Of a stretch of 64,000 nucleotides of DNA, positions 10,783 through 24,092 are shown piece after piece; within the stretch, counting starts at the first letter, position 1; every line of letters begins with the position of its first letter. The position numbers and the translations under genes were made by a program. Below the pieces are notes generated by a model that searched no databases, was not told the DNA's origin, and saw only the letters and a program-made list of their open reading frames with translations. The DNA comes from Mixophyes australis. Its lineage: Eukaryota; Chordata; Amphibia; Anura; Limnodynastidae. The stretch lies in NCBI GenBank assembly GCA_036250195.1, contig JAVHZZ010000008.1, forward strand, positions 10,943,434 through 11,007,433, given 5' to 3'.

Positions 10783-12892
10783 CTGCAATAAAGTCAGTAA
10801 TCACGATCAGTGTTATTACTACAGGAATGAGACACAAAGCTGGTCATCCCACATGTTGTTCGTATACGAGAGCTTATTTAAAGGATCCAAAAACAGGTTC
10901 TAACTTAGAGCTGCAGCTCTGAATTCTCACTGCCGACAACTATAGCATCTTCTCTGCCATGTTTTTTTATTTGGATTTAAGATTTCCAGCCTCTACACAC
11001 CAGCATTTGTTAAGATTATAGTGGGATACACCATGCACTGCAGCACGACAACAACGTGTAGTGCTTCGAGTGCACTAGTGGAGGGATTGGGAACAGCCCA
11101 AAGACATATGAGGAACAATGCATATAAAAAAACACATTCCCCAAAGTCTAGGTGACCATACTTGGTTTACCTTTTCAATTGTAAATGAGATGACTGAGGG
11201 ATTTTAAACTTAAAATAAAGAATCCTTCTTAAATAGTTTAATAGCCCGAAGACAGAACCTTTTACACCTCTGTGACAGTAAACTGCAGGGGACAAGCAGT
11301 GGCAACAGCACTACCAGGAGTGGCTTCTCCCAAACTCCATCCAAATACCCACGGCATGGGACTCCACACAGTTCTATTTGTTTGGAATTAAATTAAAGTT
11401 TGAGTGGAATGGTCCTTTAAAGTGTATGTTGTGGGCAAAAGTTACAGCTCTGATCTCAGGTGCTCATTGAGAACCAACGGACTGAATGCCGGGAGCAGGA
11501 TAAGGAGTCCCCCCAATTTGTTTTTACGGTGAGGTCACACAAGCTTTATTTGCATGGTTTTCCCTCCAGGATAAAAAGAGATTTTCTTGGTCTATTGAAA
11601 GTAGTAATTGTTTCCTACATAAAAGCAGATTTTCTGCTCAACAGCTGTACAACAAGCACCGTTTAGGGCCATCAGGAAACCACCTCAAGCAAAGTTTTGT
11701 TTTTGTTTTTTTTTAATAAAAAAAAGGGCTTTACAGATGTCTATTATCGCTCCTTCACCTGTCACACAAGCGATTAAACTGCTTGGATGCAGCAGGAAAA
11801 AAATGCTCTGAAATACAGAAGAGTTTTCTCTCTGGCTGTTTTTTTTCTGCAGAAATAAAAGCTTGTGTGACACCACCTGAAGTGTACAGAGAAGCCAGAA
11901 GTCTCACCGTTGGTTTGGTCATCTCCGTAGTTCTTGTGCGATGGAGCGTACAGGAACATAAGGGCAAAGACGTAAAGATTCCACATGCCATAGACACCAG
12001 TGAAGAAAGCGCTGTTCAGTTCAATGGTGAATTCTCCCCACTTCCAGTTACCTTCCGATACCTGAGAGATACAGAGGTGGTTTCATAGAGCTCAATATCA
12101 CAATATACCAATATACAACACGGCAGAATAGATCAGGCTTAGGTCAAACTGTAAATTTAATAGCTCCAGCCTGACCAACCTATGGCTCTCCAGTGTTGTA
12201 AAACTACAAGTCCCAGCATACCTTGCCAACACATGAAGAGCCACAGGTCAGTAAGTATCTATATAAGAGCTATACTCTAAAATAGTATACACTAATTGTA
12301 TGTATATTAGACTACCTGGGGGGAAAAGTTCAATAAAGCATTTGCTCGTCTTATTTAAATGGCACCAAACTGTTCAAAGTGAATTACTGCACCTTGTTCC
12401 TAATTCCGCATAGTCGCAGGACTATTCTACGCTGCAGGAAGATGCTCAAAGCTTAAGGCGCATCCACACGAGCGGTTTCTCAAGCTGCACTCTAAACTGA
12501 TCCATTGATCTGTGAACATTATATTATCAGTAACTAGAATTCTATATATCTCTATATATCTATATCATCATCACCATTTATTTATATAGCGCCACTGATT
12601 CCGCAGCGCTGTACAGAGAACTCATCCACATCAGTTCCTGCCCTGTTGGAGCTTACAGTCTAAATTCCCTAACACACACACACACAGACAGACAGATAGA
12701 CTAGGGTCATTTTGTTAGCAGCCGATTAACCTACCAGTGTGTTTTTGGAGTGTGGGAGGAAACCGGATCACCTGGAGGAAACCCACGCAAACATGGGGAG
12801 AACATACAAACTCCACGCAGATAAGGCCATGGTCGGGAATTGAACTCATGACCCCAGTGCTGTGAGGCAGAAATGCTAACCACTAGGCCACT

Positions 12893-12926
<34 letters not shown>

Positions 12927-15900
12927 ATCTCCAAGTTCCTATACCAGGACAGAAATAAGTTATTTGACAATGTATTTGCATTAGTGTAAGCTATCACTCC
13001 CTACTAAGAGGCTGCTTTCTAGGTCATTCAATGGGATTACTTATGGGCAAGTGTGTATAGAGGAGAAATTATCCCACCCATTGTCAGAACGTTATCTGAA
13101 ACATCTCCCGATATATATTATTCATAGATTTGTCTTTTAGATTTAGCGGCAGGATATCTGGTATGCTTTGGAAACAAACAACGGGAATAGTTTCTGAAAC
13201 GCCCCCTTTCTTGCACCAAAGGATAGATTTACTAAAACTTCTGGAAAAAATAGTATAGATGTTCCCATAGCAACCAATCAGATTCTAACTATCATTTATC
13301 TAGTACATTCTAGGAAGTGATAGCTAGAATCTGATTGGTTGCTATAGGCAACACCTCCACTTTTTCTTTTCAGAACTTTTAGTAAATCTACCCCCTGGTG
13401 CAGGAAAGGGGGCGTTTCAGAAACGATTCCCATTCATCTATGTGTTGTGCAGGAAAGGGGTTTGCACAGGAAAATTTTGAAAACATCTGGCTGTGTAGTC
13501 TGGTTTTAATAATATTGTGCAAACAAAAACAATGACTGAATGACTGGTCTGCTAATGACTTAGTTTGCAGGCCACCTCCACAGGATTTCTTAGTGACATT
13601 TCATTCAGACAGGGTTAGGTGCAAATGTTACTAGCGCTCCTTCCTTATAAATCAACGTTTAGTTATTTTATGTGGAAATTTGAATAAAAACCAAATTCCA
13701 TCCTCACCTGTGTCGTGATGAAAAAAACAGTGGTTAAAGCAGCACAGGCCAGCGTGATGATCATCAAAAACTTGAACCTAAATATCAGCCCCTACAGAAA
13801 AAAAACCAAATAAAACAAAGTTCATACATCCAAATGTACCTTTTTATCATATACAGCTGCATTACGGTCACACGGTCATACCCCGGGGGCCAATACAGTG
13901 TCCATAGCCTGGGGGACAAATCAGAGGCCATTTCCCAGAGGGAGTGTGAAGGCGTTGAAAAGACCCTTACCGCTTGAGCTATTGCCAAGTCATGGAGACG
14001 TTGGCAGCCTATTGTCTGATAGCTCCAGTTTTCTCTGGGCTCTAGCAGCCAATCAGTTTACAGCAAAGGACAAGAGGACAGGAAGCTGAATGCTATCAGA
14101 CAACAGTAGAAGCGGTTTATTAGGAAAGGTTTAATTACATAGCTTAAAGCATCAGAAAGACTCCCACCAATTGAGCTACTGCAAAGTCATAGAGCTGATA
14201 TCAGACAATAGTCTGATCGCAACCAATCAGTTTGCAGCAGAGGACAGGAAGCTGAACGCTGACAACGGAAGCGGTTATTAGAAAAGGGTTAATTACATAT
14301 GTTTACACCTGCACTTATCATTATTATAAAATTTGAAAAAGGTTTTCTCTTTAAAACATCATCAATATTAAATATTTGGCTATTTAACTCACTGGTTTTG
14401 ATACACAGATAGTTCCAAACATGCTGGTGTCCTAGGAAAAGTATCATAAATGTTTTCAGAAAAGGTTCTTGTCTAATTTTTAATTCATAACAATCATTGT
14501 TTTGCTAGGTTGAAGCAAATGTAAACAGATGCACTGTACTTATTTAAACAAGTGAACTGGAAAGAGCTACTTAGAAAGATATTGACAATTGTATTGTGTC
14601 ACATGGCTTCATAAATATGTTTATACTTTGCATTTTTTAATAAAATGATTGGCTTGATGCCTTACAAAACTCCTTTCTGGGGTTCTTTTTCCTCCACATG
14701 TTTTGTAGGAGAGAAATGGAGCGCCCGTCAGACACTATAACAGAATGCAAGAAACTGCGAGACCTCATAGGAGTAGAATTGTGGGGGCTTGTCCGGGATA
14801 GCACAATGTGGGAGCTTGTCTGGGAGAGCACAGTGTAGGAGCTTGCATCCTTGGGTCTCTGTGTTGGCCCGTTCCTTAAGTATAAATCTTACTGTATCAG
14901 TTTGACAGGAGCCTCCCATCACTACTTGCATAACATTTGCATGTGCATCACATGGGCCCAAGCCCCGGCACTACAAACCAGTCTAAAAATGGCACAGAAT
15001 TCTGCTAAGACTCTAATGCAGCGATAGGCAACAGGGGGCCCTAGTGCTGCAAGCAGCCCCCCGAGCCTTCACCTGTGGCCCCAGCCCCTTCTTGCCTTAT
15101 TGTCAGATTTGTCTGTTATAGCTTGTAACACTTGAGTAAAACGTCTGCAGATATGTTATTACAGATGGGGGTCTCTTTCATTAAATGTATTCTTTTATCA
15201 ATTACGGAGATTGAAAGGGAACGTGCAGCCAAAAGCGGAACTAGTGAGCTGTGGGCCCCAGTGCAGGGAACTGGGGCCCACAGCTCGCTGGTTCCTGGTG
15301 CAGCAGGCCCCATTATCTCCATGGGCCCCGCTGCACCGCATCTGTTGCACCAATGGTAGTTCCGCCGCTGCCTCTTGCCCCTTTGATGGTTAGAGGGCCG
15401 CTCATGAGGATACCGAAGTGTATCAGGTTGCCCATCACTACTCTAATGCTCCAATGGACAACAGCTCATTCTATAGGTGTCCAAAACTAGTTACGCGTGA
15501 TCTAGTAGGAGATAATAAATTCAGAGGCTTTGAACCCAGGTAAATGCACCTAAAATGGAAAGGGATCCTGTTTGGCATTTAATTATGTACACCTTGATTT
15601 GATTCTGCACACAGAAAGAGACATGTGTGTATACATCACCAACACACCGCCTGGGCAGCCAATTTTGAGAGTTGAACCAATAATCACGACCAATGTCAAT
15701 ACATTAGGAACACAAATGAGCTTGTTTACGGTGGAAGTCAGTTTCACGGTACCGACTACCCCGACAGAGGAGAGAACGACATGAGGAGGCCGACTGACTA
15801 CTACACCAACCTGTAAAAAAAAACAAACTACTTACCGGAATCAAGATTACTTCACATCACGATTCGCTGTCTTGCCGACTGGAGAAAATGACGCCATTAG

Positions 15901-18900
15901 ACACAGCGACTTTGCTTAAAGCGGCGCTGGACGGAACCCGCTTGCCATTTATGTCCTGTAAGTATTATTTTAGGGGTTAAGGTTAGGGTTAGGATTAGGG
16001 TAACCCTAACAAATACTTACAGGACATAAATGACAGGCGGGTCCGTCCAGCGCCGCTTTAAGTAAAGTCGCTGTGTCTAATGGCGTCATTTTCTCCAGTC
16101 GGCAAGACAGCAAATCGTGATGTGAAGTGAAGTAATCTTGATTCCGGTGAGTAGTTTTATTTACAGGTCGGTGTAGTAGTCAGTCGGCCTCATCATGTCG
16201 TTCTCTCCTCTGTCAGGGTAGTCAGTACCGCTAATTGGTACTACACCCGTTGTTTAATAGTGCCATGTCTGTAACCCATAGATTGGGAGCAGCCGAATGG
16301 AGGGGGGGGGGGGGGGTCACAGATTAAGGCTTGCAGGCCGCCTGTTGTCCACCGTGGGTTCAGAAGGTGAAAGAGTCCAAGTCATTTCTAAAGGTTACAG
16401 AATATAACATTGCATATGCATGACAATTTCCATGCAACAGTTAAGTGCTCTGCCTAGGTCAGTATACTGGAACCCAGGGACGACCCAGATGCATGAGATA
16501 TTCCCTGTGAGTCTACGGTTCCCTCCACTGGCCTCTTTTTTGTATTCTTTAAAACAAAAACTAAAAAACACACATATGTTAATCTTAAAACAATATGTCC
16601 TGTTTTAGTTTCATGTGAACTATTAAATTTACAGAATCAGGGTTGACTGGCGGACGGGCCCGTTGGCTACTGGGGGAATTCGTGTTGGACCGCACTGCCT
16701 ATTGCCCACTCCACCCCCTCAGCCCACCCTTTACAGAAAGAGAACATAGTCTCTCTGGTGACATGAATATAAACCTCTGACCGGGGGACATCAAAGAGCC
16801 CACCACACTGTGTGCCCCCCAAAGTATAATAAAAGTTAGGTAGAAAAGTGGTATCTGCATATAATATCTGAACTATAGAAGGAGGAAGGGGGAACGTCTG
16901 ACAACTTCTATTGATGAAAGCGCCCCCTGGGGTGGGCTGCCCAGTATACTGTATATAGAATTTCTGTGGATGCGCCACCACAAATTTATTTAACCAGCAT
17001 ATACACAATACGGCTGTGATGGAACTACATGTCCCAGCATGCTATGTCAGTTAATTGTAGCAAAAACCTTTGATGCCCCCTCAGTGGGTTAGCCATGCCC
17101 CACCCTGTCATTACTTGGACCCTACAACTGGTTACCCGGGGGGCCCCAACAATTGGCTCCCCAGCGAACCCTCCATTCCCCAGTCCTACACTGCATAACA
17201 GCTTTGCAGATCCTCCAGTAACATAAGCCAGCTGGCAGTGCGAGGGTTAAGCGTCACTCACCTCATAGTGTAGCCTGCGGGCTTTGCTCATTGCCGGTAG
17301 ACTGGACCGTTTCCCGCTGATGTTCCTGAAGACTTGGTACACCATAAAACACAGGAATAAGAAATAGAGGCAGGCGCAGATCCCAGCGACAATAATGAAA
17401 GCCATCTGAGAATGCTCATTAAGGGAAACGTTGTGTATTGTACACACAGATGTCTGAGCTCATCCCAATAATTACAAACAAACGCCGCTTCAGGGCACAA
17501 CTTTCAAGTTTGGCGTTTTAAGTGACCACAGAAGACTTGTCTGAGCCACATCTGGAAATACTTAACGTACATAAAAAGAAGAAGGGCAGAAAATAATTCT
17601 TAACAAGACAAACAGACTGAATTGGTAAATATAACACACGATCTTACCTAAGGCTGCAAACAAAGTAACTTAAAAAGGGTCAATCTTAAATGTTTGAGCC
17701 GCCATGCTCTATGTTCATCCCCTCCCTCCGTTATTTGCAAAATGGATCCAGACCACACTGTATAAAAAAAAAGGGGGATATTTACTAAACTGCAGGATTG
17801 AAAAAGTGGAGATGTTGCCTATAGCAACCAAGCAGATTCTAGTTATAATTTAGTACATTCTACAAAATGATAACCAGAATCTGATTGGTTGCTATAGGCA
17901 ACATCTCCACTTTTTCAAACCCGCAGTTTGATAAATTTACTCCCAAGACTCAATCTGTCCAGGGGTAATACATAGATGTGAATAGAAGCTGTACGGAATA
18001 GGACGGACAGAATCCACCTGCGCAGACTGCCTTCATTTTTATATCATATTCACTCAGAATCCAATTATTTGTTACATGTGAAAGCAGGACATAAGGGAAG
18101 GGTGTTGTCCAAAAGTGGACTATCCCTTCAAATACAGGTTAATTCTACATTAAAAAGTCACCATGAAAAGCAGCCACACAACATAAAAACTAGACGAGAG
18201 GAGACAGCGATTCCCATATCAGCAGATGGGAGAGTTTCAGATCATTCTTAGTCAACGTAACAGAGAACAGCGGCCACAGAGCTCAACTGTAATATATAAT
18301 AAGTCTGTTGCTAAACACTAAGGAGCGGAAAAATAGCAAAGGTGAACAACATTGTAGATTTTTTCTTATGCACCATATAGACGTGTGCAGGAACATCCGC
18401 AATGTTTGAGTCCCACTGTGATTTATGCCAAATGCAATGCCACTAATGGAGCCCTGTTGAGTTGGGTTTTGTAATCTTGTAGTTTATCACTCAAAAGCAA
18501 TACGAACAACTCCAGATGATCAGTTATTAGTTATAATAATGATCTTGGACTAGAATTTCACATAAAGCCCAGGAACTTAAATAAAAGCACAGATGTAGTG
18601 ATGGAACTCTGCTCAATTTACACACAAGTAATTAAATTATAGAAATATAACAAACCTTTAGACAAGCTGTAATTATTTACTACACATTGGGTAGTGAAGA
18701 GGGAGAGCTGACTGCCGTGGAGAGGTAAGGGCACAGAGAGAAATATTGGCTCAGGTGGCTGAAGGACAGTCCACCTCGGACAGCCCAAAGCAGCAGGTGA
18801 ACTGGGGTAATTTTTTAACCTGATCCAAGATGGGCACGTGTAATTTAATGCAATCACCCTGCTAAAAATTCAGGCCAAGTACCGCATGTAAAATTGGACC

Positions 18901-21900
18901 ATAATGCGGGTGTCACCCTGCACTAATTCACACAGCAGCAGAGCCGTCTAAAGGACAAACTCGCATCCAAACGTTCTCTTGGCACCACAGGACCCAGATG
19001 TGCTCAAGTACTTGACATGGAATCAGTATTTCTGCATGTGACTGGTACATGTATAAATTATTAAATGAATTAACCACACTTGTATGAATTGAGCTCAACT
19101 TGTCACTTCTACTCTGCTGGCGAGAAGAGACCGCTCATGGGTAACGGAGAACGCTCACATCCCCCTGCTAGGGTCTTACAGAACGGAATGGTTTTATTAA
19201 CTCTTTACACACCAGAGGTTTTTGTGTGGGTGTTTTTTTTATTAACCAGTGTTTCTAAGAAGATAAAAACATAAAAAAAATTTTTTTTTATGAACATTCT
19301 AAAACAGATTACTGGTTAGTCTATTGAAACCAATAATCATATTTTAGAATGTTCATAACATTTTGGAATTTTTAAAATGTGCGCTCTACCTTTTTAGTAA
19401 TTTATGTTTTAAACAGGTGAAAATCAGTTTTAACTGTAAAACCTGATGCATGTAGAACAGATGAAGGTGGTAATTCCCACTGATTTGGACAAAACCATAA
19501 AGACATTTGGGCTGTACTTTCAAGAATTTGACCAGGCTGACCTGTTAATTAGCATTCTAAGCCATACCCAAACTTACATGATCCATAACAGCCCACAGGA
19601 CAGAGGAAACTAGATCTCAAGACAAGAGAAACAAAAGGATACAGCGATGTCGGCACCTACGTCAGTGGTCCAAATGCTGTAAAATGGGTTCTTTAATTGT
19701 ACCCCCCTGTGGATGACAAGAGAACAAGCAATGAAAATTAGAATAAACGGTCTACATCTGTATTTAAAAAGTATTAAACTGATGTATTTATGTTCCATGA
19801 TTCAACAGAGAAGGGCTGTTTCATATTAAAGTGGACCTGTAACCTACAAACAGTGGAGGCAGACATTTTGTGGGCGGTACTAGTTTGCAGCCTATCAATT
19901 TGCTAGGAACCAGTGACATCACTGAGACACCTGACTGGTATTCATGAAACCCGAATTATATTCATGAGGTCCTGATTCCTAGTGAATGGATAGGCTGTAT
20001 CCTCATTACAATTGCCCCTACCGTGTATAGCATACTTACCTACTTTCGCAAAGTTATTTCCGGGAGAGGGGCGACACTGGAGGGCGAGAGGGGGCGGGGC
20101 GCGGGCAAACACGTCATTTTGGCTCCACCCCCGCGAAGAAAATGCCGTTTTGTTGCGAGGGGGGGGGGGGGGCGGGTCAAATGACGCGATTCACCGCATT
20201 TCGCGTCATTTTTGGAAGCCAGTAGCGGGATGTGGGAGACTTTCCAGCTCTCCCGGGAGTCCGTGAGACCGACCCGAATTTCGGGAGTCTCCCGGACATT
20301 CCTGGAGAGTTGGCAAGTATGGAGTATAAATGACAGGTCAACTTTAAAATTTATTTAGTACATTCTACAAAATGACAGCTAGAATCTGATTGGTTGCTAT
20401 AGGTAACATCTTCACTTTTTCAAACCCGCAGTTTAGTAAATATACCCCTTAAAAAAAACCTTTGATATTTGAATGTTTCGATCTCGTCATTTCAGTTCCT
20501 TCTCTACGTTAAACCGTAACACGTTTCATTCTTGAAATCTTTCCTGGTAAGTGTTATGGAACCCTTCTCTAATGGTTTTGAATATTTTATTAATGCCTTT
20601 TCGAATCCCCACCAAGAGGTAAATGTATCAAGCTGAGAGATTTCCAGCGGGTTTGAAAAGTGGAGAGGTTGCCTATAGCAACCAATCAGATTCTAGCTAT
20701 CATTTTGTAGAATGTACTACATAAATGATAGCTAGAATCTGATTGGCTTTTCAAACCCGCTGGAAAACTCTCAGCTTGATACATTTACCCCAAAGTGTTC
20801 TACTGACATTTCCCATAGTCTACACTGCTTGCCGACTGTCATATCACCTGAACCTATAAATCAAAAAGGTCTCTTTCCTATACTGTGGTTTACGTTACTT
20901 TCTGCATTACGCTTTTGATTTTTCTGTCCCATCTGCATTGTTTCACATTTTGATACTTTACAGTCAATATTCCACTTTTTAGTCCATTCTCTATTTTCTC
21001 GAAATCACTAGACGTTACCTTTACTTCGTCTGATGTACCAACACGTTTACAAAACTTTGTATCTCAACAGACCATACATATATCCTCTTGTGGACCCCAT
21101 GTTACATCACTAACGAATACATTAAACAAAACAGGACCCGAATAGATCCACGAGATACTCTGCTGGTTACCAGACTTTCCATCTGAGCTTACACCATCGA
21201 CTACCAAATCTTTATCCATTCACTACCTTTCAATAGTGTCCCAGGACATTATAATATTATTATATATCTCTAAATAAACTATATCCACTGATCTACCCTG
21301 ATCACTCCATAGCGTCAAATAATCCACTAAATTTGACTGCCAAGATCTACAAGCAGCCGTTTCAGATTTTGTCATTTGTTTGGGCGTAAATGGTCAACAA
21401 CATTTCTTTTTATTGTTTTAAAGTGATGTCATTAAATTCCGTATTATTGCTATGAGACGCGTAGGTTTATAGTTACCATATCCTTCCCTGTAGCCTATGT
21501 TTGTGCAGTGAAATTACATTTTCCATTCTCCATAAACCTGGAGTCACCAGCAACTTGTTCAACAGTTTAGTTAATGTCATGGTAAACACTACTCAGTACA
21601 GTTCCCTTGATACTTTAGGGTTCATACCAACCGGAGACTCGTGTAAAGCTGTTATGGAACCAACGTAACAGTGTGGATATTTAATAATTCATTCTGCAGA
21701 TAAAATGCCCAATTCCTCTTCCACCAAGGGTGCCCCACTACCCTACTCAGCCGAGAAGTATGGCAGCTAGCGACCAAGTTTGTTTTTTTTTTAAACTTAT
21801 GATAAATGAAAGACAAAAATGTTTGCAATAATAAATTACCTCTCACACATATCAAATATAAAGAGACAGCAGGAACCAAAGGCGATGGGGCCCACCTGCT

Positions 21901-24035
21901 TCCAATAGGCGGAGATGTGATTCCTTTCAGACTGGTCCTATAGACAAACCACAGTTCCGTTATTATACAAATTCGAGATATAAATTCTAAACAAACACCA
22001 ACCAACGTACGACATGAAGCCAGAGGGCGATACCGCCGGTGAAAGAGATACCGTTCAGCGCATAACCTACCATCATGTGTTCGCCACAAAAGATTATCCA
22101 GAACGACAGTAACATCACATAGAATATGCCTTGGCGGATATCACTGAAGAGCAGCATCCAAGTCCAGTTAAATCCAATCGAGAACCATTCAACGGGGATG
22201 TTGATAAAGGTCATGGAGATGCCCAAAGCAAAGATAACTCTATGGGGAAAAATACGATTTAGAAGCCCATAGCTGACAAAATGTAAAAATCATTTTCAGA
22301 GACACTCTAGCGATGGAGCAGATGCAGCTTAGCAGGTCATGTATGACATTGTCCAAGTAGACATTAGAGCACTACAATCCCCATATTTTTGGTTATATCA
22401 TCATTTATTTGCATTTTTAAATGCCCCTGGTAAATAAATATTATGTTATAAAACCCAAGGATGGAGTGAGAATCGCACCCAGTATACAAAATCAACAAGA
22501 AATATAATGTGCTAATGGTCAATATTGAAAACCGGGGCCATTTTAGTTGATACTGACTAACAGACAGGGAGTATGACAAGCTTGTGCAGTTAATGTACTT
22601 AACACTATTATAGTACATTCATATATGCAGATTTTAGTAAGCTTATATCGTCAGCAATATCAGACAACAGGTTGCTCATATATTTGTGTCTCTCCGGCTC
22701 ACTTTATATAGCTATATGTAAGCAAGTTTACACAAAAAGGATGCTGCTCCAGTTATAAGCATACTTGCCAACTCCCAGAAAGTTGCTTCCGGGAGTTGGG
22801 GGCGTGACTGGAGGGCGGGGCGAGGCCAATCGCGTCATTTTGACCCCGCCCCCCGCGAAACCGCACGTTGCGGGGCCAAAATGATGCGATTGGCCTCGCC
22901 CCGCCCGCCCTCCAAAATGGCGTGATTCACAGAGAATCGCGGATTCTCTGTGAAATCTTGGATCCGGGAGAAATGCCAGCTCCCCCGGGAGCCCAGGAGA
23001 CCGACCCGAATTTCGGGAGTCTCCCGGACTTTCCGGGAGAGTTGGCAAGTATGGTTATAAGATCTTTACAGTTTAACGATGACTGGAAGAACCCACTGAG
23101 AGCCAAACTTCCTGTCTAGGCATGCTCAGCAGACGGCTGGAGGCTGCCCCACTTCCTGTCTTCACTAGATCACAGGGGACACCACTACCAAGATGGGAGA
23201 CAAAGCGTAGCGCTTCATATTAATTTCCAGGGACAAAAAAAAAAAGTTGAAACACAAAAATCAAATCAAAATGAATGACAACTTACTTCTCCAGCAAGAC
23301 CGGTGAACGTGTCATCATGGTGATCCGCCTCCAGTACCAGATCATAATAATCAGTATGCTTGGAGTCAGGAAGGTTTTCATAGCAAACCACACTTTTGTG
23401 AACCCTCCATTCTGGAAGATGGTCTATAGGTGGGGGGGGAAAGAACAAAGGTCACAGTTAAAAACCGTCCTCTGCAGTGCACCCTTTATCAATGGGGGCA
23501 GCCTATTAATTCACCAGGAAGCGGCAACAGAGAAGACTGATGAACCAATAGGAATGCCAGGTACGAGAGAGCAGAGTGCAGCAATGACCAGCAGAGGGAG
23601 CCATCAATGGGGCGAGTGCAACTCTAAGTTTAATGTTGCAAAGTTAACAGAGCTGGTAAACTCTCTAGCTGATGTTTTATGCAAAGAGAACACTGAAGTA
23701 AAGTCTGTTGCTGATGTTGGGTTCACAAAGAGCACATCAGCACTGAATGTTGATAAGCCTGTTTATTATAGCGTAGAAGGTGGTTCCTTTAGATGGGCAG
23801 CACAGTGGCTCAGTGGTTAGCACTTCTGCCTTACATCACTGGGGTCATGAGTTCGATTCCCGACCATGGCCTTATCTGTAAGGCGTTTGTATGTTCTCCA
23901 CGTGTTTGTGTGGGTTTCCTTTGGGTGCTCCAGTTTCCTCCCACACACCAAAAACATACTGGTAGGTTAATTGGCTGCTATCAAAATTGACCCGAGTGAG
24001 TGAGTGAGTGAGTGAGTGAGTGAGTGAGTGAGTGA

Positions 24036-24092
<57 letters not shown>

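Noticed and set aside
15970..16010. A chromosome end or true telomere
   Set aside because: Only a few TTAGGG-like units lie inside a fold-back with unique sequence on both sides.
23275..23820. 181-codon plus-strand frame, the longest in the window
   Set aside because: It begins antisense to wls exon 5 and ends in a V-SINE head; conserved coding is clearly on the minus strand.
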